Below are positions 34,626 through 43,092 of a DNA stretch of 64,000 bases, piece after piece. Position 1 is the stretch's first letter. Every line of letters begins with the position of its first letter. The stretch is from CALJDF01 sp038121105. GTDB lineage: Bacteria > Pseudomonadota > Alphaproteobacteria > SHVP01. The stretch is from positions 1 through 64,000 of the forward strand of contig JAYONB010000007.1 of NCBI GenBank assembly GCA_038121105.1, read 5' to 3'. The notes under the pieces are model-generated. The model saw only the letters and a list, made by a program, of their open reading frames with translations. It searched no databases and had not been told where the DNA came from. The translations under genes and the position numbers were made by a program.

Positions 34626-35374
34626 TTACACCGCGACTCATCCCGAGTTTGCTACTTAGTAACCGGCGATTGGTCAAAGGCGTCAGGTACAAAAACCACG
34701 TGGATGCCGGATCGCCAACAACAACCGTCAAGGCCCACGATTCGCAAGGCGCCGATGAAATCTTTGTCGCGGACATAGATGCAAGTCGATCCGCTCGTCC
34801 GCCGGATCTCGAAATGCTGTCGACGATAGCAGCCGAGTGCTCGACACCACTGACCTTTGCTGGTGGAATCGCGTCCCTGTCGGTGGCCGAAGAAGCGTTG
34901 CGTGCAGGGGCGGACAAAGTTTGTCTTACAACGACTGCTCTTGACGAGCCTGACTTGATCAATGCGCTCGCCAAGCGATTTGGAAGTCAGGCAATTGTTG
35001 TCGGTGTCGATGTGGTCAATCAAGGCGCTCCAAGAATCTACGATCATCGAACAGCATCCGCCTTAGACCGCGGCCCGGCCGATTGGGTAGATGAGGTCCT
35101 CGATCGCGGCGCCGGAGAAATCCGCCTGATGAGCGTCGATCGAGAGGGTACCAAGGGCGGATTGGATATCGAACTGTTAGAGATCATTCGTGCGTCGTGT
35201 AGAGTGCCGCTAATCCTAGAGGGGGGAGCTGGTAAACTTTCAGACCTTGCGGACGCTATTCGAGTGGGGGTTGACGGAGTTGCGCTAGGCACCATTCTTG
35301 TCTTCGGAGACAATAATCTCCTTAAGATCAAACGGTATTTAGTGGAACACGGATGCCCGATGAGGCTTTTCTAA
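34622..35374 (+). CDS. hisF: Imidazole glycerol phosphate synthase-type cyclase subunit HisF
   Basis: A 250-residue TIM-barrel protein. Seen: RLIPSLLLSNRRLVKGVRY, FVADIDASR, TFAGGIASL, VVGVDVV, MSVDREGTKGG and LILEGGAGKLSD, all typical of HisF with its phosphate-binding loops. Start is TTG at 34622, overlapping the HisH stop (TTGA); the frame extends upstream inside hisH but the family N-terminus begins here. LLSN in place of the usual LDV and small changes at the barrel rim fit a HisF2 paralogue working with PseA-like amidotransferases as ammonia channel. It ends the first long plus-strand run. Confidence 0.85.
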   Translation: MITPRLIPSLLLSNRRLVKGVRYKNHVDAGSPTTTVKAHDSQGADEIFVADIDASRSARPPDLEMLSTIAAECSTPLTFAGGIASLSVAEEALRAGADKVCLTTTALDEPDLINALAKRFGSQAIVVGVDVVNQGAPRIYDHRTASALDRGPADWVDEVLDRGAGEIRLMSVDREGTKGGLDIELLEIIRASCRVPLILEGGAGKLSDLADAIRVGVDGVALGTILVFGDNNLLKIKRYLVEHGCPMRLF

Positions 35375-35722
35375 GCAACCACCATCTAGTAGGATTCAGG
35401 CCTTTTCGCAGCACCGGCGTCGACCCCGCCTATCTTTGACGGATACGAGACTCAGAAGTTCTGCTTCTTCTCGAAGCCAGTTCGAAAACCAAACTATCGA
35501 GAGCCTCAAACAATACATCGATTCAATGGAACGGTCCCGGTCATCTTTCGACACTCTGGATAGGAAAACAAACTGCCGGCTGCTTTATGAAGGACGTATT
35601 GCGTCAGTCCGGGCATTTCAGAAAGCTGGATCAAAATCGAGCATCGAAAAGAGACGCCATTTCCGTGGACGGAGCGGAAGTTGATTCAGTGAATCTCAGC
35701 AAAATAACCCGACGTACTATGC
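35375..35722. other. Intergenic region, likely promoter for second gene run
   Basis: This 348-base gap breaks an otherwise tight plus-strand array. I see no supported gene: an 82-codon frame (35436-35684, TTG start) has a low-complexity Ser/Arg-rich product without recognisable domain. No clear terminator hairpin with T-run follows hisF and no strong promoter was identified, though one is expected before 35723. Confidence 0.45.
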
Positions 35723-36694
35723 GTGTCTGAAACGTACGTCGAGAAAGTAGCAGTCATCGGGCTAGGATCGATTGGTCTGAGGCATGCCCGACATCTGTTG
35801 GACGTCGGGGCCAGAGTTATTGGCTATGATCCGAGCCCGCAGAGAGCAATTGAGTTCGCCAGTTTAGGTGGGGCTGTCGCAAAAAATGCGGAGCAAGCGA
35901 TCAAGAGTGCGTCGCGAGCTATTGTGGCGTCGCCAAGTCCTCTTCACCTCGAGCACCTAGAAGCTGCGATCTCATTGGGGCGGCCGGTTCTCGTCGAGAA
36001 ACCGCTGGCCGTGTCGATCCCAGGCGTAGAGTCAGCAATCAAGAAGGCGCATGATGCCTCGATTCCGGTGATGGTCGGTTTTCATTTGCGCTTCCATTCT
36101 GCGGTGCGTACGGCGAGCGACTTGATCGAAGACGGCCGAATCGGTGATCACTCCTGGTCCCGCTTTGTGTCGTCTTCCTATCTGCCTGAGTGGCGGCCCG
36201 GCGAGGATCACCGGACTGGATATGCCAACGACCCCGCGAGCGGCGGCGTGATTTTCGACCTGGCCCACGAATTTGACCTTGCCCTTCATCTAGGCGGGCC
36301 ATTCTCGACAATTGCTGCCGACGCCACGCAAAGTGGGCAAATCGGGATCCAGTCTGACGACATGGCGGATATATTGCTAAAACACACCAGCGGTTGCCGC
36401 TCTTCGCTCCACCTCGATTACCTAACTCGACCACGGATTCGCGAGGCGGACATCGTAGGGACGAACGGTCGGCTTCGGCTAGATCTCGTGAATCGGCGGC
36501 TCAGCGTTTTTGGTCTGGACGAATTAGTCGAGACCCAAAGCTGGCCCACGACCCCCGACGACGACTATCGATCCCAAATCCGCGCGTTTTTGTCGACCTG
36601 TCCGCCAACATACATGTGCACCGGAGAGCAAGCTCTTCTTTCGCTCAACGAAATAGTCACGGCTCGTCGACTGTGCGGGCTACCCAGCGCATGA
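35723..36694 (+). CDS. Gfo/Idh/MocA family oxidoreductase 1
   Basis: A 323-residue NAD(P)-dependent sugar oxidoreductase. It has the Rossmann motif VAVIGLGSIGLRHARHLL (9-26), the catalytic-Lys motif LVEKPLAVS near 93, and the C-terminal fold with LAHEFDLALHLGG. Start is GTG at 35723. Its stop overlaps the next gene by ATGA. The family oxidises or reduces ring hydroxyls of sugars, often ahead of an aminotransferase, which fits the aminotransferase domain encoded directly downstream. Confidence 0.82.
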   Translation: MSETYVEKVAVIGLGSIGLRHARHLLDVGARVIGYDPSPQRAIEFASLGGAVAKNAEQAIKSASRAIVASPSPLHLEHLEAAISLGRPVLVEKPLAVSIPGVESAIKKAHDASIPVMVGFHLRFHSAVRTASDLIEDGRIGDHSWSRFVSSSYLPEWRPGEDHRTGYANDPASGGVIFDLAHEFDLALHLGGPFSTIAADATQSGQIGIQSDDMADILLKHTSGCRSSLHLDYLTRPRIREADIVGTNGRLRLDLVNRRLSVFGLDELVETQSWPTTPDDDYRSQIRAFLSTCPPTYMCTGEQALLSLNEIVTARRLCGLPSA

Positions 36695-38736
36695 GATCGA
36701 TTGCGATCATCCAGGCCCGCATGGGATCGTCGCGCCTTCCGGGCAAGGTACTGGAGACACTTGGAAACGACGTTGTGCTCGGATGGACCGTCCGCGCGGC
36801 AAGGATGATCCCCGGAGTTACGGATGTAATTGTCGCGACAAGCGACCGCCCGAATGACGCCAATATCGAGGAATGGTGCGCGAGCGCAGGGGCATCCTGC
36901 TTTCGCGGCAGCGAGCATGATGTTCTAGACCGTTATGTGCGTGCTGCGAAGGCTGCCGAAGCCGAAGTGGTACTGCGACTCACTGCGGATTGCCCGCTGC
37001 TCGATCCAGCGGTCTGCGGCGCGGTATTGATGCTTCGGGAAAGACTCGATGTCGACTACGCATCAAATATTCATCCACGGTTCTGGCCGGATGGGCTTGA
37101 CTGCGAGGTGTTGACCCTACGCACACTCAAGGACATGCACGAAAGGACCGACGACCCGTACCACCGCGAACATGTAACCACCTTCCTCAGGAGCGGAGAA
37201 GGAACGTACTCGACCGCGCATCTCACCTGTCCAATTCCGGGGCTAGATACTCAGCGCTGGACCCTCGACGACGCGACCGACCTCGCGTTTGTCCGCTCTA
37301 TAGTTGAACGATTGCCGAGCGCAAATCCACCGAGCTACATAGAGGTCCTTAGGGCAATCGAGAGACCACCAGCACTTCGGCCAATTGGAGTTTCGCCAAC
37401 CAAGATCGATATCGCTGGGCCACAAAGTGAATGGTCTCGGCAACGCTATCGCAACTCTCAAACATTTCTCTCAAAAGCTGAGAAAGTGATACCCCTTGGA
37501 ACGCAGACGTTCAGCAAGTCGCACCAGAATCTTCCGGAAGGTTTTGCACCGCTATTCTTAACCCATGGGCGAGGCGCACGGACCTGGGACATCGACGGAA
37601 ACGAATACGTTGACCTTGTCTGCGGTTTGCTTTCGATAACACTTGGCCACTGCGATCCAGACGTCGACGCGGCAATTCAGCGGCAGCTCGCCCGAGGAAC
37701 GACACTAAGCCTAGCAACCGACCTTGAATATCAAGTGGCTGAAAAGCTGAGCCGAATCGTTCCGTGCGCGGAGAAAGTTCGATTTGGCAAAAATGGTACG
37801 GACGCTACATCGGCCTGTATACGTTTGGCGCGGGCTGCGACCGGGCGGACCGAGGTTATCGCGTGCGGTTACCACGGATGGCAAGATTGGTATGTAGGCG
37901 CAACTACGCGCAATAAAGGCGTTCCCCATGTTACTGGGCGAAGTACACACATGACGCCGTATGGAGACGTGAATGCTCTCGAAGCGGTCATAGGCAGAAT
38001 TGGATCGGAGGTTGCGGCGCTAATCCTTGAACCGACGCTGCACCGGACTCACGAGGCGACTGTCCAATATCTGCGCCGCGCGAGGGAGCTGACCGAAAGG
38101 CACGGGATAGTCTTGGTCTTCGATGAAGTAATTACGGGATTCCGTTACGCGACGGGCGGATCTCAATCGCTGTTTGGCGTACATCCGGATCTTGCTGCGT
38201 TCGGGAAGGGCATGGGCAATGGCATGCCGATATCAGCGGTACTGGGAAAATCTTCGATAATGGATGAGATGAACGAGGTCTTTTTGTCATCGACCTTCGG
38301 TGGAGAAACCCTGTCCCTTGCAGCCGCATCCGCAGTAATCGAAAAGATGGAAAGAGAACCTGTAATTGAGCGGCTATGGCAGAGCGGCCAGACGGTGATC
38401 GATTACGCGAAAGAGACGTTCCGAAAACATGGCGTGGACGATATCGTCAAGGTAGCGGGCCTCGCCCCATGGTCGCAGTACACATTTCAGGACTACGGGA
38501 CTATCGATAAAGCGGTGTTGAAAACCGTTTTCGTCGGTGAGCTTCTTGCCAGCGGTGTTCTACTAACCGGTTCTAACAACATCTGTTTTGCGCACTCCGC
38601 AGACGATCTCGCCGTAGTCGGAAGAGGACTAGATGCGGCGTCCGCCCGACTTCGAAGGGCCGTGGATACCGCCGACACGACCAGCATTTTGCCCTGTCCC
38701 CCTATCCGACCCATCTTCAAGGTCCGGGCCAATTAG
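36691..38736 (+). CDS. Fusion: SpsF-like cytidylyltransferase + class III aminotransferase (GSA-aminomutase-like)
   Basis: A 681-residue two-domain protein from the ATG at 36691, which overlaps the preceding stop. Residues 1-230 form an SpsF/NeuA-like nucleotidyltransferase: AIIQARMGSSRLPGKVLE, then VVLRLTADCPLLDP. Residues about 255-650 form a class III PLP aminotransferase: GTQTFSKSHQNLP, ACGYHGWQDWYVG, VLVFDEVITGFR, and the Schiff-base Lys in AAFGKGMGNGMPISA. The nearest class III relatives are glutamate-1-semialdehyde aminomutase-like sugar enzymes. The fusion suggests that amination and CMP activation of one sugar acid act in sequence. The long upstream open frame lies inside the oxidoreductase gene and is rejected. 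Confidence 0.85.
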   Translation: MRSIAIIQARMGSSRLPGKVLETLGNDVVLGWTVRAARMIPGVTDVIVATSDRPNDANIEEWCASAGASCFRGSEHDVLDRYVRAAKAAEAEVVLRLTADCPLLDPAVCGAVLMLRERLDVDYASNIHPRFWPDGLDCEVLTLRTLKDMHERTDDPYHREHVTTFLRSGEGTYSTAHLTCPIPGLDTQRWTLDDATDLAFVRSIVERLPSANPPSYIEVLRAIERPPALRPIGVSPTKIDIAGPQSEWSRQRYRNSQTFLSKAEKVIPLGTQTFSKSHQNLPEGFAPLFLTHGRGARTWDIDGNEYVDLVCGLLSITLGHCDPDVDAAIQRQLARGTTLSLATDLEYQVAEKLSRIVPCAEKVRFGKNGTDATSACIRLARAATGRTEVIACGYHGWQDWYVGATTRNKGVPHVTGRSTHMTPYGDVNALEAVIGRIGSEVAALILEPTLHRTHEATVQYLRRARELTERHGIVLVFDEVITGFRYATGGSQSLFGVHPDLAAFGKGMGNGMPISAVLGKSSIMDEMNEVFLSSTFGGETLSLAAASAVIEKMEREPVIERLWQSGQTVIDYAKETFRKHGVDDIVKVAGLAPWSQYTFQDYGTIDKAVLKTVFVGELLASGVLLTGSNNICFAHSADDLAVVGRGLDAASARLRRAVDTADTTSILPCPPIRPIFKVRAN

Positions 38737-39763
38737 TAGGCCCACCGCTCTGTTTCGTTGTGACGGTAGCGAGAGCCTCGGCTTCGGGCATGTTGTTCGC
38801 TGCCTAACCCTTGGCGAGGCACTCGCTCAACGTGGTTGGATAGTCTCCTTCGCGATCAACGAAGAAGCCCTCCGAATCATCCCGGCATTGGCCGCCGCCT
38901 CGACAATTGTGGTGGACGACGACATCCCGCGGTTCAAACGTACGCTTGAGGAGAAGTCGCTGGAACCAACCTTGCTCGTCATAGACCACTACGGATGGGG
39001 AGCACCGTTCGAAAAGGAATGCCGCAGCTTAACTGGGCATATTGTCGTGATTGACGACAAAGCCAACCGACCGCACGATTGTGATGTCTTGGTTGACGGC
39101 GCAGCGGGGCGTCAGGACGAAGATTACCGAAAGACTGTCCCAATCGACACGACACTTATGACTGGCCCTGACTATGCCATCATCCGCCCTCAGTTTGCGC
39201 GCAAACGCGACATGACGTTGAAACGCCGCCAAAAGGAAGTCGGGGTCGCGCAGGTCTTAGTGTCCTTTGGCGCCATGGACCGTCACCGCCTCATTCCGCG
39301 GACAATTCGCGCCCTTGGGATGGTGGCGCCAAACGCCACCATCCATGTGATCGTGGGCGCAAAAGCGAACGTGTTCGACGAAATCCGAACGCTAGCCAAC
39401 CTCAACAAACGCGTTGTAGTGCATGCCGACACAGATTGTCCGGCCGAGATCATGTCCCGATCTGATCTTGCAATTGGCGCTGCCGGCGTCACTGCGCTCG
39501 AACGATGCTGCATGGGATTGCCTGCGCTAGTAGTGGTAACAAGCGACAACCAAGTCGCATCCGCCAGGGGTTTAGAGGCTGCCGGTGCCGCAGTTGTCGT
39601 TGGCAATGCTACCGCAATCAGCGATGCCCTTCTTGGGCACGCGATCGCTGACTTAATTGGTGATGACGTGACGAGACGTAGGCTTTCGACGAACGCCGCT
39701 GGTCTTTGCGACGGACTAGGTGTCGACCGCGTTGCGGACCAAATCAACGAGCTCTCGCGATGA
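38633..39763 (+). CDS. pseG: PseG-like UDP-sugar hydrolase
   Basis: The protein resembles PseG, the GT-B-fold hydrolase that removes UDP from UDP-2,4-diacetamido-2,4,6-trideoxy-L-altrose. Motifs: FRCDGSESLGFGHVVRCLTLGEAL, LLVIDHYGW, VVIDDKANRPHDCDVLVD, then LVSFGAMDRH and the late IGAAGVTALERCCMGLPALVV. The start is uncertain: the ATG at 38633 gives 376 residues but overlaps the fusion gene by 104 bases, while the family domain begins at about 38744. After the fusion stop only ATT (38732) or CTG codons are in frame before the domain. Position next to a formyltransferase and pseI supports a pseudaminate-type pathway. Confidence 0.8.
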   Translation: MRRPPDFEGPWIPPTRPAFCPVPLSDPSSRSGPISRPTALFRCDGSESLGFGHVVRCLTLGEALAQRGWIVSFAINEEALRIIPALAAASTIVVDDDIPRFKRTLEEKSLEPTLLVIDHYGWGAPFEKECRSLTGHIVVIDDKANRPHDCDVLVDGAAGRQDEDYRKTVPIDTTLMTGPDYAIIRPQFARKRDMTLKRRQKEVGVAQVLVSFGAMDRHRLIPRTIRALGMVAPNATIHVIVGAKANVFDEIRTLANLNKRVVVHADTDCPAEIMSRSDLAIGAAGVTALERCCMGLPALVVVTSDNQVASARGLEAAGAAVVVGNATAISDALLGHAIADLIGDDVTRRRLSTNAAGLCDGLGVDRVADQINELSR

Positions 39764-40455
39764 CACTAAGCTGGGCATCGCCGAGGAGGGTCGACGTCGT
39801 TGTTGACAATCCAAGTTGGATATTGGATTACGCGAGTGAGCTCACCGAGGAGATCAACGCCAGGGGTGACGATTGTCGCCTCCTCCGCCGGTATGAGGAC
39901 ATCGCGCCCGACACCATTATTTTTCTTCTTGGTTGCACAAAAATTGCGCCACCGTCGGTACTGTCCCAGTCGTTTCGCACCCTCGTGGTTCACGAAAGCT
40001 CCCTCCCCCTCGGCCGTGGGTTTTCACCAACAACATGGCAGGTTCTTGAAGGCAAGGCTGAGATACCGATTTGCTTGATCGAGGCAAGTGTCAAGCCAGA
40101 CGAAGGACCGGTCATCTTCAGTCGATCCTTTCAATTGGACGGCCATGAACTCGTAGACGAGATCAGAGAGAAACAAGCGCAAGCAACAATCGAGTTGTGC
40201 CTGGGTTACCTCGCGGCCCCTGAGGTTCCGCGAGGCACTACCCAAACGGGCGAAACGACCTGGTACCCGCGTAGGCGCCCCCAAGACAGCCGCCTAGATC
40301 TCAATGTTCCACTCGCCGATCAACTGGATCTCTTGAGGGTCGTCGATAACGAGAGATACCCAGCCTTCTTTGAGACTCGGGGGCACAAATACGTAATTAA
40401 GGTGTACAAAGCATCTCCACCCAAAAAGATTTCCGATCCTGAGAAGCAGAAATGA
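39760..40455 (+). CDS. Formyltransferase-like protein (candidate sugar N-formyltransferase)
   Basis: A 231-residue protein from ATG 39760, overlapping the pseG stop. It keeps the core of the formyltransferase fold: LLGCTKI, the motif VVHESSLPLGRGFSP with catalytic-type His where Fmt has N-x-H, and EASVKPDEGPVIFSRSF where the acidic residue normally sits. The classic N-x-H is VHES here and the D-T-G-D is changed to DEGP, so activity is possible but not certain. Lying between pseG and pseI, it stands where PseH (N-acetyltransferase) is often found, so it may formylate the 4-amino group of the PseC product (inference). Confidence 0.7.
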   Translation: MTLSWASPRRVDVVVDNPSWILDYASELTEEINARGDDCRLLRRYEDIAPDTIIFLLGCTKIAPPSVLSQSFRTLVVHESSLPLGRGFSPTTWQVLEGKAEIPICLIEASVKPDEGPVIFSRSFQLDGHELVDEIREKQAQATIELCLGYLAAPEVPRGTTQTGETTWYPRRRPQDSRLDLNVPLADQLDLLRVVDNERYPAFFETRGHKYVIKVYKASPPKKISDPEKQK

Positions 40456-41465
40456 GAAAGATGCAGATAGCAGGGCGCCCGATAGGTCGGGGTGAGCGAA
40501 CATTTGTGATTGCGGAAATAGGCCTCAATCACAACGGCGATATGGGCAAGGCAAAAGAGATGATTGCTTCTGCTACTGAATGCGGCGCCGACTCCGTAAA
40601 ATTCCAGACCTACAAGACCGAGTCCTTTATCGCCAAGGGTAATCCGTACTATGAGGTCTTCCGCAATAGCGAATTCTCGAGATCTGATGACCTTCTAGAA
40701 ATTGCTGAGTACTCGAGAAAACTCGGGATCATCTTTTTTTCCTCAGCGACGGATATGTTCGGTCTGGAAAAACTGATCGAGCTTGATACGCCGGTCATCA
40801 AACTGAGTTCAGCAAACATAACCAATACTCCGTTGCTCAATGCCGCCGCGGCCACCGGAAAACCGATCATTATTTCCACGGGAGCAACAACTATGTCGGA
40901 GGTCGCAGAGGGATACGAAACACTAGAGACCGCCGGCGCCCAGCAAATTGCGCTACTAAAGTGCACGTCTATCTATCCATGCCCTCCCGAATACGTGAAC
41001 CTGAAAGCAATGTCGGCCCTGGCGAGCGCGTTCGATTGCCCGGTGGGGTATTCGGACCACACCGTTGGCGTGACCGCCGCGGTCGCGGCCGTCACCCTAG
41101 GCGCATGTGTTATCGAAAAACATTTCACGTTCGATAAGAACAGCGATGGACCAGACCACCACTTTTCGGCAGACCCACCGGAATTGGCCGCCATGGTCGC
41201 CGGAATCCGAGAGGCAGAACAGATGGTCGGGTCGTCGAAAGTCACACCTGTAGGCGAAGAGTGGGAGTTTAGGGCCGTCGGTCGACGCTTCATAACAGCA
41301 CTCCAAGACATTCAGTCTGGTGAGCAATTGCAGAGCCATCTACTTGCGGTCCGCCGTCCCGCCGGAGCACAAGGACTACCACCCTCGCTTCTCTCTCAAG
41401 TTGTTGGTCGCGTCGCAAGACGCAAACTGGTGGCTGGGCAAGCCATAACCTGGGAAGACATCTAG
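40452..41465 (+). CDS. pseI: Pseudaminic acid synthase-like protein (NulO synthase 2)
   Basis: A 337-residue PEP-condensing synthase. Seen: FVIAEIGLNHNGDMGKAKEMI, SVKFQTYKTESF, VIKLSSANITNTPL, KCTSIYPCPPEYVNL, the intact VGYSDHTVG, and the metal-site IEKHFTFDKNSDGPDHHFS, with a C-terminal SAF domain (DIQSGEQLQSHLLAVRRP). It condenses PEP with the free sugar released by PseG. Assignment as PseI rather than LegI or NeuB rests mainly on the neighbouring pseG and on pseB-pseC in the same locus. Coupled by overlap with the formyltransferase. Confidence 0.82.
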   Translation: MRKMQIAGRPIGRGERTFVIAEIGLNHNGDMGKAKEMIASATECGADSVKFQTYKTESFIAKGNPYYEVFRNSEFSRSDDLLEIAEYSRKLGIIFFSSATDMFGLEKLIELDTPVIKLSSANITNTPLLNAAAATGKPIIISTGATTMSEVAEGYETLETAGAQQIALLKCTSIYPCPPEYVNLKAMSALASAFDCPVGYSDHTVGVTAAVAAVTLGACVIEKHFTFDKNSDGPDHHFSADPPELAAMVAGIREAEQMVGSSKVTPVGEEWEFRAVGRRFITALQDIQSGEQLQSHLLAVRRPAGAQGLPPSLLSQVVGRVARRKLVAGQAITWEDI

Positions 41466-41469
41466 CCAA

Positions 41470-42375
41470 ATGACACTGCGGCTCGGGCAACTACCGGACA
41501 TGGCACCCTTGGGTGCACTCCAATCGGTCTACGAATACAACATCGCTGATAAGCCGCTCGTATCTCACCTTCTCCAAAGCGCTCTGGAACACACCGTCGG
41601 CGACCTAACGGTTTTCGCGGACAGAAACGTCGTACAAGAGTCCCATTTCGCACCCTGGGGCGATTCGGGCCGTGTCACGTTCACAAGCCAAGCACCTCCG
41701 GAGGGCGTCTCGGACTATCCAACGTTGTTCACTAATGAAGACCAGCAGATCGCACTTCGATACCCCTGGGATTTATTGGACCTAACCGAGGCCATAACTT
41801 CACAAGAACCACCGCGAGTTGCAGCGAGTGCCGTCATCGAGAATGGCGTGGAGCTGAACGGGAACATTGTTGTTGAGGAAGACGCTTTTATCTTCTCGGG
41901 AGCCCGCTTGAAGGGAAACATCTATGTTGGGCGAGGAACTGTCATTGGCAACAACGCGCTGATCCGGGGCAACGTTCATTTCGGTGCTAACTGCGTCGTC
42001 GGTTTCGGCGGCGAGGTTAAGAACTCCCTCTTGCTTGACAGGGTTTCGGTCGGACCGCTCGCATTTGTCGCCGAGTCCGTTGTCGAGTGCGATTGCTTCT
42101 TCGGCGGTGTAGCAAGGGTTTCCAACTATCGCCTGGACCAGGGTACGGTTGGCTACATCGCTGCGAGTGGAATGATCGACACTGGCCGTCGCAGGTTCGG
42201 CGCTGTCGTTGGGAAAGGATCTTCGTTCGGAGTCAGCACCGTGGTCCTTCCCGGACGGTCGATCGGGCACGATTGCATAATTGACCCGGCCATAGTCGTT
42301 AGGAAAAACGTGCCTGCAGGATCTCATGTGAAACTCGTACAAACTTTGGACACGACAGCACGCGAGGGACCATGA
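41470..42375 (+). CDS. Hexapeptide-repeat (left-handed beta-helix) protein
   Basis: A 301-residue protein. From about 115 onward it is built of hexapeptide repeats: AVIENGVELNGNIVVEEDAF, then IFSGARLKGNIYVGRGTVIG and NNALIRGNVHFGANCVVGFGG, ending with VVLPGRSIGHDCIIDPAIVV. These are typical of bacterial acyltransferases and GlmU-type C-terminal domains. The first 110 residues have no recognised nucleotidyltransferase loop. It probably acts as a trimeric sugar acetyl- or acyltransferase. It lies 4 bases after pseI and overlaps the PIG-L gene by ATGA, hinting at an acyl-exchange pair on the same sugar. Confidence 0.7.
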   Translation: MTLRLGQLPDMAPLGALQSVYEYNIADKPLVSHLLQSALEHTVGDLTVFADRNVVQESHFAPWGDSGRVTFTSQAPPEGVSDYPTLFTNEDQQIALRYPWDLLDLTEAITSQEPPRVAASAVIENGVELNGNIVVEEDAFIFSGARLKGNIYVGRGTVIGNNALIRGNVHFGANCVVGFGGEVKNSLLLDRVSVGPLAFVAESVVECDCFFGGVARVSNYRLDQGTVGYIAASGMIDTGRRRFGAVVGKGSSFGVSTVVLPGRSIGHDCIIDPAIVVRKNVPAGSHVKLVQTLDTTAREGP

Positions 42376-43067
42376 TTCTGTTCAAAGCGCCCATTTTGGT
42401 TGTGGCAGCTCATCCCGACGACGAGGTCTTGGGTCCAGGCGGTACAATCGGTCGACTCTGTGCAGCGGGTATCGCAGTTCACACCCTCATACTTGGCGAG
42501 GGCGCGACCGCACGCGGGTCATCGAACGCTAGTCTGGTATCGAAGCTCAAATCAGATGCCGAACGAGCCGCACAAGTTCTTGGTGCTGCCAAACCAGAAT
42601 TCGTGGACCTACCGGACAACAGGCTCGACACCGTGCCACTCCTTGAGGTGACAAGGGTTATTGAAGCGGTCGTGGAGAAGGTGACTCCGGGTACGGTTCT
42701 TACCCACCACGCCAACGATCTTAACGTCGATCACCGTATTGCTCACCAAGCGGTCCTCACCGCTTGCCGACCGGTTCCCAGAATGCCGGTCCGATCAATC
42801 TATGCGTTCGAAACAGCGTCCAGCACAGAGTGGAATACGCACAGTGCACGACCTTTTACTCCTACTCGATTCGTTGACATCAGTGCGTTCCTTCATAAGA
42901 AAAAGGCCGCGCTAGAGTGTTACGCAACCGAAATGGCCGACTATCCACACGCACGCTCGATTGAGGCCGTCGAAGCTCTCGCTCGTTGGCGCGGGAGTAC
43001 GGTCGGTCTAGAGGCGGCGGAGGCCTACGAGGAGATCATGGCCATCGATGACGACGAACGGAAATGA
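42372..43067 (+). CDS. PIG-L family N-deacetylase
   Basis: A 231-residue zinc-dependent deacetylase-type protein with the metal motif AAHPDDEVLGPGG (AHPDDE at 13-18) and the second site HHANDLNVDHRIAHQ near 115. PIG-L/LmbE enzymes remove N-acyl groups from GlcNAc-type sugars. It overlaps the hexapeptide acyltransferase gene by 4 bases. A deacetylase paired with an acyltransferase would allow one N-acetyl group to be swapped for another acyl group. It is the last gene before the strand change. Confidence 0.85.
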   Translation: MILFKAPILVVAAHPDDEVLGPGGTIGRLCAAGIAVHTLILGEGATARGSSNASLVSKLKSDAERAAQVLGAAKPEFVDLPDNRLDTVPLLEVTRVIEAVVEKVTPGTVLTHHANDLNVDHRIAHQAVLTACRPVPRMPVRSIYAFETASSTEWNTHSARPFTPTRFVDISAFLHKKKAALECYATEMADYPHARSIEAVEALARWRGSTVGLEAAEAYEEIMAIDDDERK

Positions 43068-43092
43068 AATTCACGCCCTTCTTTCATCCGAG

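Noticed and set aside
35436..35684. 82-codon frame in the gap before the Gfo/Idh/MocA gene
   Set aside because: TTG start without ribosome site, Ser/Arg-rich product, no recognised domain.
36394..36690. Upstream extension of the cytidylyltransferase/aminotransferase frame
   Set aside because: It overlaps the oxidoreductase gene completely, is Arg/Ser-rich, and the family N-terminus begins exactly at the ATG 36691.
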